Notes: a model not told the origin generated them from the letters alone. DNA of 43,516 nt from JAHDNZ01 sp036721855 (GCA_036721855.1 DAIMKF010000015.1:1-43516), one strand, 5' to 3'. Shown: positions 34,526-42,747, numbered from the stretch's first letter. Numbers and translations: made by a program.

Positions 34526-35215
34526 ATGAGACAAAGTGTTAAGAAATTTGGGTTTGCGGTACTACTGGCAGTGACAATTCTTTTTGTCTATTCAACACCT
34601 GCTTTTGCAGCTTCATATTATTACTGGAATGGTTATCAGCTAAAAGTACCTCACTATCTGGCTTATTATTTTAACGGTGGACAAGCTACCCCCAAGCCAA
34701 CCCCAAATCCTACGCCAACTCCTAACCCCACACCTACACCAACACCTACTCCCGAGCCAACTCCTAACCCCACACCTACACCAACACCTATTCCCGAGCC
34801 AACTCCCACTCCCCAACCTACTAATCCCTCCGGGATGAGTGTATCTGAAGACTGGATGTTGGCCAAGGTAAATGAAGAAAGGGTTAAGGCTGGTGTAAAA
34901 CCTCTACAAAGAGATCCAGAATTAGATCGTATTGCCAGAATTAAGAGTCAAGATCTTGTAGATAACAATTATTTTGCCCACGTCTCGCCAACCTATGGCA
35001 GTGTAACCCAGATGCTAAGAAGCTTTGGTTACCAGTTTAGAGGTGCCGGAGAAAATCTGGCCAAGAGTCAAAGTGCACAAATCTCCCATTACCGTCTCAT
35101 GGCTAGTGACGGGCATCGCTCAAATATTCTTTATTCAGCGTATACCCATATAGGAATTGGAATCGTTCCTTATAAATCTGGTGTTATGGTAACACAAATC
35201 TTTGTCATTAAATAA
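34526..35215 (+). CDS. Secreted CAP/SCP-domain protein (YkwD-like)
   Basis: The 229-residue protein has a signal peptide (residues 1-27, cleavage near PAFA|AS), a short Tyr-rich segment, a Pro-Thr repeat linker of about 55 residues (PTPNPTPTPNPTP...) and a C-terminal CAP domain. The CAP domain shows MLAKVNEERVKAGVKPLQ, NNYFAHVSPTYGS, GAGENLAKS and HRSNILYSAYTHIGIGI; the cavity His and Glu residues are present. Clostridial CAP proteins with this layout are often wall- or spore-linked; molecular activity is unknown. ATG 34526 follows AAAGGAGGT. It is monocistronic with a strong terminator. Confidence 0.9.
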   Translation: MRQSVKKFGFAVLLAVTILFVYSTPAFAASYYYWNGYQLKVPHYLAYYFNGGQATPKPTPNPTPTPNPTPTPTPTPEPTPNPTPTPTPIPEPTPTPQPTNPSGMSVSEDWMLAKVNEERVKAGVKPLQRDPELDRIARIKSQDLVDNNYFAHVSPTYGSVTQMLRSFGYQFRGAGENLAKSQSAQISHYRLMASDGHRSNILYSAYTHIGIGIVPYKSGVMVTQIFVIK

Positions 35216-35240
35216 AAAGCTGCCTAGGGGCAGCTTTTTT
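35214..35240 (+). terminator. Terminator of the CAP-domain gene
   Basis: AAAAAGCTGCC pairs with GGCAGCTTTTT around TAGG, with a T-run. It overlaps the stop codon. Confidence 0.92.
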
Positions 35241-35394
35241 AACAAAAATTATTACCTAAATCTGTTAGCTGCGGAGAGTTTTGACTTTCCGGGAGGAATT
35301 TAGTGACCATAGGGGAAATTTAAGGGGAGGTTGTTAAAAACGAGAGTATTTTTGTGGGGGATAAATAGTTAAATTAAGGGGAGGTAGGAGAAGC

Positions 35395-38300
35395 ATGAGA
35401 AAAAAACAAAGCTTAATACTGGGCATTATTTTCTTGCTTATCATGGTTTCATTAAACAGTTTAGCTCTTAAAAAGCTAAGTGAAGAAACCAAATCTGAAG
35501 AGATCGCCAGAGGTGTGATTTTAACCGAAAAACGCTGGCAAACAGATTCAGGTTGGGTGGATATCTATATTCTTGAAGTGGATCTCAATCAACCGGGAGT
35601 TAAAATTGATGCCCTATCTAGCAGCAATGGTCTTGCCAATACACAGACAATGAGTAACATGGCCAGAGAAGCTGGAGCTATCGCCGCAGTTAATGCTGAT
35701 TTTTTCAACATTTCCAGCACAGGTGTACCTATCGGTTCACAGGTAAGGGATGGTAGGCTTATTAAAACACCTCAACCTGGGCTCAGCGGCTGGACTCATT
35801 TTATAATTGATATTGAAAACACTGCAGATTTTGCTAGGCCTGTTTTTTTGACAAATATTACCTTTGCCGATGGTTCTAAATGTACAGTTGGAGGCCTAAA
35901 TTGCGAAGTTGACTTCTCATGGTCTCGAATAGCAGTTTACGATAGCTTCTTTTCACGCACTTCGCCTGGAAAATACAGCATTATGAGTAAAAACGCTCAA
36001 GACTATACCGAAGTAATTGTAGATGGCAACAATAAAGTTGTTGAGGTTCGTGAAAATCTTGGAGCGGTGATGATTCCAGAAGGAGGCTTTGTAGTTGCCG
36101 GAAGCAATGATGAAGCCGAGTTCTTACGTGAAAAAGTTAAAGTTGGCGAAGAGCTAATCTTTAAGGCTTATTCCGACCCCTCTCTTGAGAGAATATATGC
36201 TATGCTGGGTGGCCAGCCACTTCTGGTAGACAGAGGCCGGGTTATGCCTATAGGCAGCAGTGATATCGCCGGCATTAATCCCCGTACGGCTGTTGGCATC
36301 AGCGAAGATGGTAAAAAAGTATGGCTAGTGGTGGTAGATGGACGCTCTGCTCGTAGTAGAGGCTTTACATTTAATGAACTAGCTGAATTTTTTCACGAAG
36401 AAATAGGAGCTTATAAAGCCATTAACTTAGATGGCGGTGGTTCTAGTGCTATGGTAGTAAAAAAAGCTGGAACAGAATATCTTACAGTGGTTAACAGACC
36501 ATCTGACGGGAGTGAACGTCGCGTACCTAATGGTTTAGGGGTTTTTGTCGATGTCAAGGCAGACGATGCTTATAATATCGCAATTCAAATGGAAGAAGAA
36601 GGCAAATTTGCCTCCTTTCCCACGGAAATTGTTAATATTCCTCAAACAACTAGTAAAAAAATTAAAGCACTGGTTTACGCAGCTGACGGAAGTGTTATTG
36701 AGAATGCTAAAGTGGTTTGGAGAGTTGAACCGGAAATTGCAAAAATCGAATATGGATATCTTAAACCTTTTGCTACTGGGTATGCTACGGTAACTGCCAA
36801 AGTAGCAGGAACTGATCTTGAGGCAACACAAGAGATCCATGTTCTAGATGAATTGGTAAGTATGCAAATAATACCGAACTCAATTGCCACATCGGTTGGT
36901 CAGAGTATACCCCTTCAGGTAAAAGCTACTGATGTGGAAGGTTTTTCTGTATTGTTGGATCCTAATGATGTCAATTGGGATATTCGTGGTGAGATTGGGG
37001 CAGTAAGAAACGGAGTCTTTTATGCGGAAAAAGACATGTCAGCAGGAGTTATTGCAGCTGAATACGAAGGGTTAAAAGTCGGTGTGGCGGTTGTTGTGGG
37101 TTCACAGGTCCTTCTTCTAAGCGATTTTGAAAATCCAAGAGAATGGTCCTTTAGTACCTACCCGGCTGAAGTTTCCGGTAAACTTGAGTTTACAAAGGAA
37201 CAGGTAAAAAGCGGTTCCTTAGCAGCTAAACTTAGTTATGATTTTACCACCACTACCAGAACTCGTGCTGCCTATCTAAACAATGTCAATATTAAATTGG
37301 CTGGCAGACCCTTAAAGCTTGGTCTTTGGGTCTATGGAGATGGTCATGGGCATTGGTTCCGTGGCGAGCTTACAGATGCCAATGGTGTGAAAAAAGTTCT
37401 CGATTTTGCTATGAATGTCGACTGGATTGGATGGAAGTATATAACTGCTGAAATTCCTCAAGATATAGATTTTCCAGTAAATTTAAAACGGATTTATTTA
37501 GTAGAAGCCAAGCCTGATAGGATGTCAAAAGGTACAATTTATATCGACGGGTTAGAAGCAGTTTTACCTCAGGAGATACCAGCGGATCTTTTAGATGGGT
37601 TTGAAACAATAGTTAAAGATCCTCATAACAGGAAGGTAGAACCAGCTAACCCAGCTATGGAGAATGAATTTAGATTTGTGGTTTTGGGTGATTCCAAAGT
37701 TATAGCCGGAGCACCAAATGCAATCGGCAATACTATCTTAAGGCGTTCTATCGAGATGATTAATAACGAAAAAGACTTAGATCTTGCCATCTACACCGGG
37801 GATTTAATCGAACATGATACTCCGGAAAACTATCAAGCTGGCATAGATGCTCTAAAACCTCTCAATATCCCATATAAGATGGTAATAGCTAATCATGAAA
37901 TAGCCAAAACCAATAATTATCGCAACTTTAATAAATACTTTGGTGATACCTATTATAGTTTTGTGCATAAGAACTCTTACTTTATAGTTCTTAACTCAGC
38001 TAAAGGTGGTCTAACAGTTTCAGATTCTGCTCAATGGGCTTGGCTAAGAGATGAGCTTGAAAATGCGAATCAGCTAGCTAAAATTGACAATGTCTTTTTA
38101 GCCATGCATATACCTACCTATGATCCTAATCCTGGAAGCAACACAGGTTTTAATACTGCTGAAGCTGAGCAATTAGAAAAAATGCTGGCAGAATATAAAC
38201 GAACAAGTGGCAAAAATGTCTGGCTTTTCCATGGACATGTGCATGGTTTTGCCCGTCGGATCCGTGATGGTGTGCAATATATCGATTCTGCAGGTTCAGG

Positions 38301-38655
38301 TAGTGAACTTTATCTACCACCTAAGTTTGGTGGCTTCTATCATTACGTTATAGTTGATGTCAAAGGTCCGCAAATTACCTATCAAGTCTACCCGTTAATT
38401 GATAGAATAGTCATAACTCCCAAAAATGACAGCCTGAAAGCAGGAGAGACAGTTTCATTTTCTGCTGAAGCATACGGGCCAAAGGGACTTAAATTTCCTC
38501 TGCGTTATCCAGCTCAATCTATTTGGACTTCGTCAGATCCTACTGTAGGGACAATTGATGCAGATGGAAATTTCACTGCTCTAGCCAAAGGGACTACAAC
38601 CATTACAATTACCTCGGGGATTTTTATAGAAAGCTTAACACTAAAGATTGATTAA
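35395..38655 (+). CDS. Secreted phosphodiester glycosidase-metallophosphatase fusion
   Basis: The 1086-residue exported protein has a signal peptide at residues 1-25. Residues about 40-390 form a phosphodiester glycosidase (NAGPA) domain: AIAAVNADFFNISSTGVPIG, YAMLGGQPLLV, RTAVGISEDGKKVWLVVVDGR and INLDGGGSSAMVV. Residues about 395-585 contain Ig-like segments, and about 590-740 a jelly-roll-like module. A calcineurin-type phosphoesterase spans about 760-990 (VVLGDSK, YTGDLIEH, IANHE, MHIPTYD, HGHVHGF). Its first motif has Ser-Lys where D-x-H is usual, and GNHE is ANHE. A final Ig-like domain ends it. ATG 35395 follows AAGGGGAGG. The two activities could act in sequence on sugar phosphodiesters. 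Confidence 0.87.
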   Translation: MRKKQSLILGIIFLLIMVSLNSLALKKLSEETKSEEIARGVILTEKRWQTDSGWVDIYILEVDLNQPGVKIDALSSSNGLANTQTMSNMAREAGAIAAVNADFFNISSTGVPIGSQVRDGRLIKTPQPGLSGWTHFIIDIENTADFARPVFLTNITFADGSKCTVGGLNCEVDFSWSRIAVYDSFFSRTSPGKYSIMSKNAQDYTEVIVDGNNKVVEVRENLGAVMIPEGGFVVAGSNDEAEFLREKVKVGEELIFKAYSDPSLERIYAMLGGQPLLVDRGRVMPIGSSDIAGINPRTAVGISEDGKKVWLVVVDGRSARSRGFTFNELAEFFHEEIGAYKAINLDGGGSSAMVVKKAGTEYLTVVNRPSDGSERRVPNGLGVFVDVKADDAYNIAIQMEEEGKFASFPTEIVNIPQTTSKKIKALVYAADGSVIENAKVVWRVEPEIAKIEYGYLKPFATGYATVTAKVAGTDLEATQEIHVLDELVSMQIIPNSIATSVGQSIPLQVKATDVEGFSVLLDPNDVNWDIRGEIGAVRNGVFYAEKDMSAGVIAAEYEGLKVGVAVVVGSQVLLLSDFENPREWSFSTYPAEVSGKLEFTKEQVKSGSLAAKLSYDFTTTTRTRAAYLNNVNIKLAGRPLKLGLWVYGDGHGHWFRGELTDANGVKKVLDFAMNVDWIGWKYITAEIPQDIDFPVNLKRIYLVEAKPDRMSKGTIYIDGLEAVLPQEIPADLLDGFETIVKDPHNRKVEPANPAMENEFRFVVLGDSKVIAGAPNAIGNTILRRSIEMINNEKDLDLAIYTGDLIEHDTPENYQAGIDALKPLNIPYKMVIANHEIAKTNNYRNFNKYFGDTYYSFVHKNSYFIVLNSAKGGLTVSDSAQWAWLRDELENANQLAKIDNVFLAMHIPTYDPNPGSNTGFNTAEAEQLEKMLAEYKRTSGKNVWLFHGHVHGFARRIRDGVQYIDSAGSGSELYLPPKFGGFYHYVIVDVKGPQITYQVYPLIDRIVITPKNDSLKAGETVSFSAEAYGPKGLKFPLRYPAQSIWTSSDPTVGTIDADGNFTALAKGTTTITITSGIFIESLTLKID

Positions 38656-38667
38656 AATAAACTAAAA

Positions 38668-38698
38668 CTAAAGAGGGCATAAAAAATGCCCTCTTTAG
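38668..38698. terminator. Terminator behind the fusion gene
   Basis: CTAAAGAGGGCAT pairs with ATGCCCTCTTTAG around five As. It may act in both directions. The intron relic starts six bases later. Confidence 0.88.
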
Positions 38699-38704
38699 AT
38701 ATTG

Positions 38705-38940
38705 GTTTACCCAGCATGAGTATAGTCAGTGAGTTCAGCCAAAGATAAGGGTATTTATTGTGAGGCTCTCGGAAGAAAATCGGCTGATAAATATCTGGTC
38801 TGACGAAAAAAAACCATACATACGCTTAGTTTGAATGAATAGGTAGTAGATGGTGTAGACAAATCTAGTTTTAACCGAACCGTCGCATACCAAACAGTAC
38901 AGGCGTTTCTGCGATAGAAGGAGGTGACGTACCTCCTTCT
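38705..38940 (+). mobile_element. Degenerate, shortened group IIC intron relic
   Basis: The 5' end GTTTACCCAGCATGAGTATAGTC, the internal blocks (GATAAGGGTATTTATTGTGAGG, AAATATCTGGTCTGACGA) and a 3' domain V-like stretch (CCGTCGCATACCAAACAGTACAGGCG) align in order with the intron at 1871. Total length is only about 236 nt. Domain V pairing is eroded and domain VI is a perfect hairpin (AGAAGGAGGT/ACCTCCTTCT) without a branch-point bulge. It is almost surely inactive. It is again inserted directly behind a terminator. Confidence 0.8.
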
Positions 38941-39127
38941 AATCGGTTATGGCTTCTATAGCGCTAGTTGGACAAGAGTCTGCAGCATCTAATACGGCAT
39001 CTTCATTGCCATCTGTTTTGCCGATAACTTGGGCGGTTTCATGTTCACCAAGTTCAAAAACTTCGGGACAGATCTCCTCACACAAACCACAGGCTATACA
39101 AAGATCAGGATCAACACTAACTTTCAT
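38939..39127 (-). CDS. Single-cluster [4Fe-4S] ferredoxin
   Basis: The 62-residue electron carrier has cluster ligands in CIACGLCEEICP (Cys10, 13, 16) and SCPTSAIE (Cys52). The spacing and length match the Thermotoga/Desulfovibrio-type mono-cluster ferredoxins. Cys20 is kept, but its usual disulfide partner is not visible. It serves redox enzymes in the cytoplasm. The ATG follows AGGGAGGG. The TAG stop lies at the 3' edge of the intron relic, so the last codons border, or possibly derive from, intron sequence. Confidence 0.93.
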   Translation of the reverse strand: MKVSVDPDLCIACGLCEEICPEVFELGEHETAQVIGKTDGNEDAVLDAADSCPTSAIEAITD

Positions 39128-39367
39128 TTTGCAAACCCTCCCTAATAAAATGTTAACATCTAAGATAATCTCTATCTAAAGGCAGGATACCCAGCCTTTA
39201 GGAGACATATGCATTTATTTGCAGGTACAAGTCTTATATTTCACGAATAAAGCTACAAAATAGCTTGCTTTAGCTCGGATGGTATGAACATTTAACTAAA
39301 CCTAAGCGACAATAATAAATGTAAGGAATTGTTTCTAGCACAAGTTTGTGTAAGCGAGGTGAAAAAT
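39128..39367. other. Intergenic region between ferredoxin and sigma-factor genes
   Basis: It contains an 8-bp hairpin (CTAAAGGC/GCCTTTAG, about 39176-39201), a candidate ECF promoter and no supported gene. Confidence 0.5.
39285..39311 (+). promoter_or_regulatory. Candidate ECF-type autoregulatory promoter
   Basis: TGAAC (39285-39289), 17-bp spacer, CGACA (39307-39311) resembles ECF promoters (-35 with an AAC core, -10 with CG), upstream of the sigma gene. Short motifs make this tentative. Confidence 0.35.
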
Positions 39368-39949
39368 ATGGCGCTAGAGGAAAGATTAGCTGATTATTCT
39401 TTAATTCAAAAGTTAAAAGCAGGAGACAGCGAGGCATATGATCTTTTAAACAAGGAGTATTCTGGCAAAATGTTTCGCTTAGCTTGCCGTCTGGCAGGGC
39501 CAGAAGAAGCTGAAGACTTAGTACAGGAAGCTTTTATGCAAATCTATCGTTCGATGGATTCATTTCGGGGCGACTGTAGTATTGGCACCTGGGTCTATAG
39601 GTTAACTACTAACGTTTGCCAAGACTATTTAAGGCGAAAAACCAGACGTAATTGGCGCCATCTTTTTTCTTTAGACTGGTTAAAGAGTGAGACCGATCGC
39701 GAACTTCCTTCACCACTTTTAGAACCACCTGAGATAGCAGAAATAAATGATGACTTAGATCGTTTGAGGCTAGCAATTGCTACTTTACCAATAGAGCAAC
39801 GTGCAGTCTTAGTGTTGCATGATTTGGAACAGCTTACTTATCAGGAAGTAGCTGATGTTTTAGGTATTGCTTTGGGAACAGTTAAATCACGACTCTTTTA
39901 TGCCAGACAAAAGGTAAGGATGATCTTTGAAGGGGGTGCAAAAAAGTGA
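39368..39949 (+). CDS. ECF-subfamily RNA polymerase sigma factor
   Basis: The 193-residue sigma-70-family factor has region 2 (LNKEYSGKMFRLACRLAGPEEAEDLVQEAFMQIYRSMDSFRGD, WVYRLTTNVCQDYLRRKTRR) and region 4 (LPIEQRAVLVLHDLEQLTYQEVADVLGIALGTVKSRLFYARQKVR), with no region 1 or 3. This is a stress-type alternative sigma factor. ATG 39368 is chosen because GAGGTG lies 7 nt upstream; the frame is open 39 nt further without one. The stop overlaps the GTG of the anti-sigma gene by four bases, so synthesis of the pair is coupled. Confidence 0.94.
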   Translation: MALEERLADYSLIQKLKAGDSEAYDLLNKEYSGKMFRLACRLAGPEEAEDLVQEAFMQIYRSMDSFRGDCSIGTWVYRLTTNVCQDYLRRKTRRNWRHLFSLDWLKSETDRELPSPLLEPPEIAEINDDLDRLRLAIATLPIEQRAVLVLHDLEQLTYQEVADVLGIALGTVKSRLFYARQKVRMIFEGGAKK

Positions 39950-40347
39950 GATGCCCCGATCGTAAACAGTTATCAGCCTATGTCGATAAAGAACTCACTC
40001 TTTCAGAGATGCAAATAATTGATGAACATTTAAAAGACTGTTTGAGTTGCAAGATCGAAGTGGAACGATTTAAAAAAATGCTTATTAGATTTAGAGACTT
40101 AGCCAAGGAAGGTTTATCTATACCGGCACCACTTGAGATTGTTCAATCAGGGAACCGTTTAAAGTGGGCTGTTATTGCTGCTTTGTTTGTTTTACTATTG
40201 TCAAGTGCTATTATCATAGGTTACAGCCACGAAAATACGGTAGCTAAAAACTTAAACAATAGTGAGATTGACTTCTACTATAAAAACCATAGTAGCTATA
40301 TTCAAAAACCGAGTCAGAGCTATTTTAGTTTAGTCTCCTGGGAGTGA
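39946..40347 (+). CDS. Zinc-finger anti-sigma factor, single-pass membrane protein
   Basis: The 133-residue protein has an N-terminal anti-sigma zinc-binding domain with HLKDCLSC (H-x3-C-x2-C) and an upstream Cys3. One transmembrane helix lies near residues 67-88 (WAVIAALFVLLLSSAIIIGY), leaving an external tail of about 45 residues. It should hold the sigma factor at the membrane until signal-induced cleavage. The start is GTG 39946 overlapping the sigma stop; its own stop overlaps the frame of the next gene. Confidence 0.9.
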   Translation: MRCPDRKQLSAYVDKELTLSEMQIIDEHLKDCLSCKIEVERFKKMLIRFRDLAKEGLSIPAPLEIVQSGNRLKWAVIAALFVLLLSSAIIIGYSHENTVAKNLNNSEIDFYYKNHSSYIQKPSQSYFSLVSWE

Positions 40348-40352
40348 TTTTA

Positions 40353-41297
40353 ATGCTCTGGTTAATAATGTTACTGGTTCTATCCATTGATACACTTGCC
40401 GCAAATCCAGCAAGTATTTGGCAACAACTACAGTTAACAGAAAACTTACCTGCTTTATATGACGAAGTAGTTATTTATACCACAGGAGACGATTTTTCCG
40501 TACACTACTACAAAGTTTTTCATTTGGATGCCTATACCGAAAGAAGAGAGGAAACAGGTTATTATAAAGAAGAAACCATTAAGGTCTATTTAAAAAAGAA
40601 CGGCAATACCTATTTGTGGGTAGATAACATACCTTATGCGCTAGAAAGAAAGACAACTTCTAAAATCGAAGATTTAGTTCCGGTAGAAAATGTGCCCAAA
40701 TATTTAGAAGGGAAAGAGGTTTTTGTTCTTTATCTGCAATCAAAGATGCTGCCGGTAAAGATCAAAAAATATCTCAATCCTCTCGACAATACATTAATAA
40801 AAGAAGAGGTTTATTACCAAAACAAATTGGTACAGGTACGAGAACGCAGAAACATTCAAAACAACCCCTCTTTTGGGGAGATGCTTTTTGAGATACCCGA
40901 AGGTTATAAAATTTATACTGATATACGTATCTGGGAGAGGTTTATTGTTAGCAAATTCCTGAAGCCTAAGATTACTTTTGCTATCTTATACCCGGTTTGG
41001 CTGCCTAAAGATTGGGAGCTGGCAGATATGGGTATTAGCGATGTTGAAACAACAAAAATGGTTGTATATCGATTTTTCGATGGCCAGGAATTCTACTCGT
41101 TGTTTTTAAGGCCGGCAAACCTTATACTGAAAAGAAACAATAATAAAGAGCAAACTCGCTTTTTTGTTCAATATAAAGGTAACATGGGTGTATTCCAACT
41201 TGAGAACAAAGATTATACTATCACATTGGTAGGTAAGCTCCAAGAAAAAGATGCTTTTAAGATCATTAATTCATTGACCGAACTAAATGTAGAGTAA
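40353..41297 (+). CDS. Exported RseB/MucB-like regulator (third gene of sigma operon)
   Basis: The 314-residue protein has a signal peptide (MLWLIMLLVLSIDTLAA). A LolA/RseB-like N-terminal domain follows (VVIYTTGDDFSVHYYKVFHLDAYTERREETG, then short strands around YLWVDNIPYALERK). A C-terminal domain starts near ILYPVWLPKDWELADMGI and contains VYRFFDGQEFYSLFL. In proteobacteria RseB binds the anti-sigma factor and senses misplaced lipids. ATG 40353 has GGGAGTG about 8 nt upstream; GTG 40344, overlapping the anti-sigma stop, is an alternative. Gene order sigma/anti-sigma/RseB-like supports the assignment; a generic DUF4367-like sensor is the alternative. Confidence 0.65.
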   Translation: MLWLIMLLVLSIDTLAANPASIWQQLQLTENLPALYDEVVIYTTGDDFSVHYYKVFHLDAYTERREETGYYKEETIKVYLKKNGNTYLWVDNIPYALERKTTSKIEDLVPVENVPKYLEGKEVFVLYLQSKMLPVKIKKYLNPLDNTLIKEEVYYQNKLVQVRERRNIQNNPSFGEMLFEIPEGYKIYTDIRIWERFIVSKFLKPKITFAILYPVWLPKDWELADMGISDVETTKMVVYRFFDGQEFYSLFLRPANLILKRNNNKEQTRFFVQYKGNMGVFQLENKDYTITLVGKLQEKDAFKIINSLTELNVE

Positions 41298-41376
41298 GTA
41301 TGGAGTTATCAGTTTCTAAATGTATGTTAGAGCATACTCAAGAGCTTAGCTTTAGATTGAATGTATAGATAGTTAG

Positions 41377-41405
41377 GAGTCGACCTTTTTTAGGTCGGCT
41401 CTTTT
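41377..41405 (+). terminator. Terminator of the sigma operon
   Basis: GAGTCGACC pairs with GGTCGGCTC (one T-G wobble) around a T-rich loop, followed by TTTT. The rest of the 298-bp gap shows no gene. Confidence 0.8.
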
Positions 41406-41502
41406 AATAAGATTAGATTAACAACTAAGGAATCTAATTATGTTTAAGTCTTGATAAACCTCTTAGAGTAAATCATAATACATTTATACATGGTGAGTTT
41501 TT

Positions 41503-41531
41503 TTGCATTTAGATTAACTTAGGGTTAAACT
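41503..41531 (+). promoter_or_regulatory. Possible promoter of the AIR-synthase-like gene
   Basis: TTGCAT (41503-41508), 17-bp spacer, TAAACT (41526-41531), about 65 bp before the ATG. Confidence 0.5.
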
Positions 41532-41595
41532 ATAAAAAAAGTGATTAGGTATTTGATGGAATAGAAGGAATTGCTTTATGATAGGGGGATTCTAA

Positions 41596-42579
41596 ATGGA
41601 GGTAGGAAAACTATCACCAGATCTACTAAAAAGTTCAGTCTTGCGTTTTGAAGGCGCTAAAAGACCAGAGGTATTAATTGGGGCTTTATTGGGGGAAGAT
41701 AGTGCAATAATAGACATGAAAGATTATCTATTAGCTATTTCCGTAGATCCAATCACGGGTGCCGGCAGCAATGTGGGGAGACTTGCCGTCCATGTTTCCT
41801 GTAACGATGTTGTGGCCAATGGAGCCGAACCATTTGCTATTCAAGTATTGCTTTTGATGTCTGTAAATGAGAGGCCTGAAGATATTGAAACAATAATGAA
41901 TGAAATTTCTAAAACAGCAAAGGAAATAGGTGTCCAAGTTATAGGTGGGCATACCGAGTTTACAGATAAAGTTACAGCTCCAATTGTAGCTGTTACAGCT
42001 TTAGGTAAAGTTTCCAAGGAAAAGCTGGCAACCAGTACAGAAGCTAAAATAGGCGATAAGATAGTTATTACAAAGGGTGCCGGTATTGAAGGAACGGCAA
42101 TAATTGCTAAGGATTTTCCGGAACTATTAACTGGTATTCCTGAAAAGGTAATTGCTAAGGCCGTGAAGTACTTTGATTTAATTAGTGTGATACCTGAAGG
42201 GCGTATAGCTTCTTCCCTTGGGGTTAAAGTGCTTCATGATGCTACCGAAGGTGGTGTTTTGGGAGCTCTTTGGGAAGTTGCCGAAGCATCCAAGGTGGGT
42301 TTTATGATTAATGCGAAAGCTGTTCCTGTTAAAGAAGAGACAAAAGTTATCTGTAATCATTTAGGCCTTGATCCACTAAGACTACTTTCATCCGGTACTT
42401 TAATCATGGTAACAGAAAAGGCGGATACACTGGTAAAGAACCTTCATGAAAATGGTATTGAAGCTAGTATCATTGGCACAATAGTTGATAAAGGCAGTGG
42501 TCGCTTTTTAATTGCCCAAGAAAAGAGGATACCGATTGCTGGCCCTAGCAATGACGAGTTATGGCGCTTAAAAAAGTAA
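41596..42579 (+). CDS. AIR-synthase-family protein (HypE-like)
   Basis: The 327-residue ATP-binding protein belongs to the PurM/HypE/SelD/ThiL superfamily: GEDSAIIDMKDYLLAISVDPITG, AVHVSCNDVVANGAEPFAIQ, GGHTEFTDKVTAPIVAVTALG and VLHDATEGGVLGALWE. It resembles HypE most but ends DELWRLKK, without the C-terminal Cys that HypE uses to carry the cyano group, and no hyp genes are nearby. It is thus probably not a true hydrogenase maturation factor. ATG 41596 follows AGGGGGA. It is monocistronic; the tRNA array follows. Confidence 0.85.
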   Translation: MEVGKLSPDLLKSSVLRFEGAKRPEVLIGALLGEDSAIIDMKDYLLAISVDPITGAGSNVGRLAVHVSCNDVVANGAEPFAIQVLLLMSVNERPEDIETIMNEISKTAKEIGVQVIGGHTEFTDKVTAPIVAVTALGKVSKEKLATSTEAKIGDKIVITKGAGIEGTAIIAKDFPELLTGIPEKVIAKAVKYFDLISVIPEGRIASSLGVKVLHDATEGGVLGALWEVAEASKVGFMINAKAVPVKEETKVICNHLGLDPLRLLSSGTLIMVTEKADTLVKNLHENGIEASIIGTIVDKGSGRFLIAQEKRIPIAGPSNDELWRLKK

Positions 42580-42589
42580 TAAAAGGGTG

Positions 42590-42619
42590 TTGACATTGTA
42601 ATGGTAAACATCATATAAT
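42590..42619 (+). promoter_or_regulatory. Consensus promoter of the tRNA operon
   Basis: TTGACA (42590-42595), 18-bp spacer, TATAAT (42614-42619), 36 bp before the first tRNA. Both hexamers are perfect, as expected for a stable-RNA operon. Confidence 0.93.
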
Positions 42620-42654
42620 AAGGATTGTCAGCAAGCGTTTTAGCGCTAGGGGAC

Positions 42655-42743
42655 GCCGAAGTGGCGGAACTGGCAGACGCAGCAGACTCAAAATCTGCCG
42701 TGGCTTAAACCACGTGCCGGTTCGATTCCGGCCTTCGGCACCA
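42655..42743 (+). tRNA. tRNA-Leu (anticodon CAA)
   Basis: The acceptor GCCGAAG/CTTCGGC closes a class II tRNA with a long variable arm. The anticodon loop CTCAAAA gives CAA. The CCA end is encoded. Confidence 0.97.
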
Positions 42744-42747
42744 AAAT

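Noticed and set aside
34690..34820. Pro-Thr codon repeats considered as a microsatellite or regulatory repeat
   Set aside because: They encode an in-frame PTPNP-type linker between signal peptide region and CAP domain, typical of secreted proteins.
41596..42579. Selenophosphate synthetase (selD)
   Set aside because: The N-terminal Cys/Sec-Lys active-site segment of SelD is absent; overall pattern is closer to HypE.
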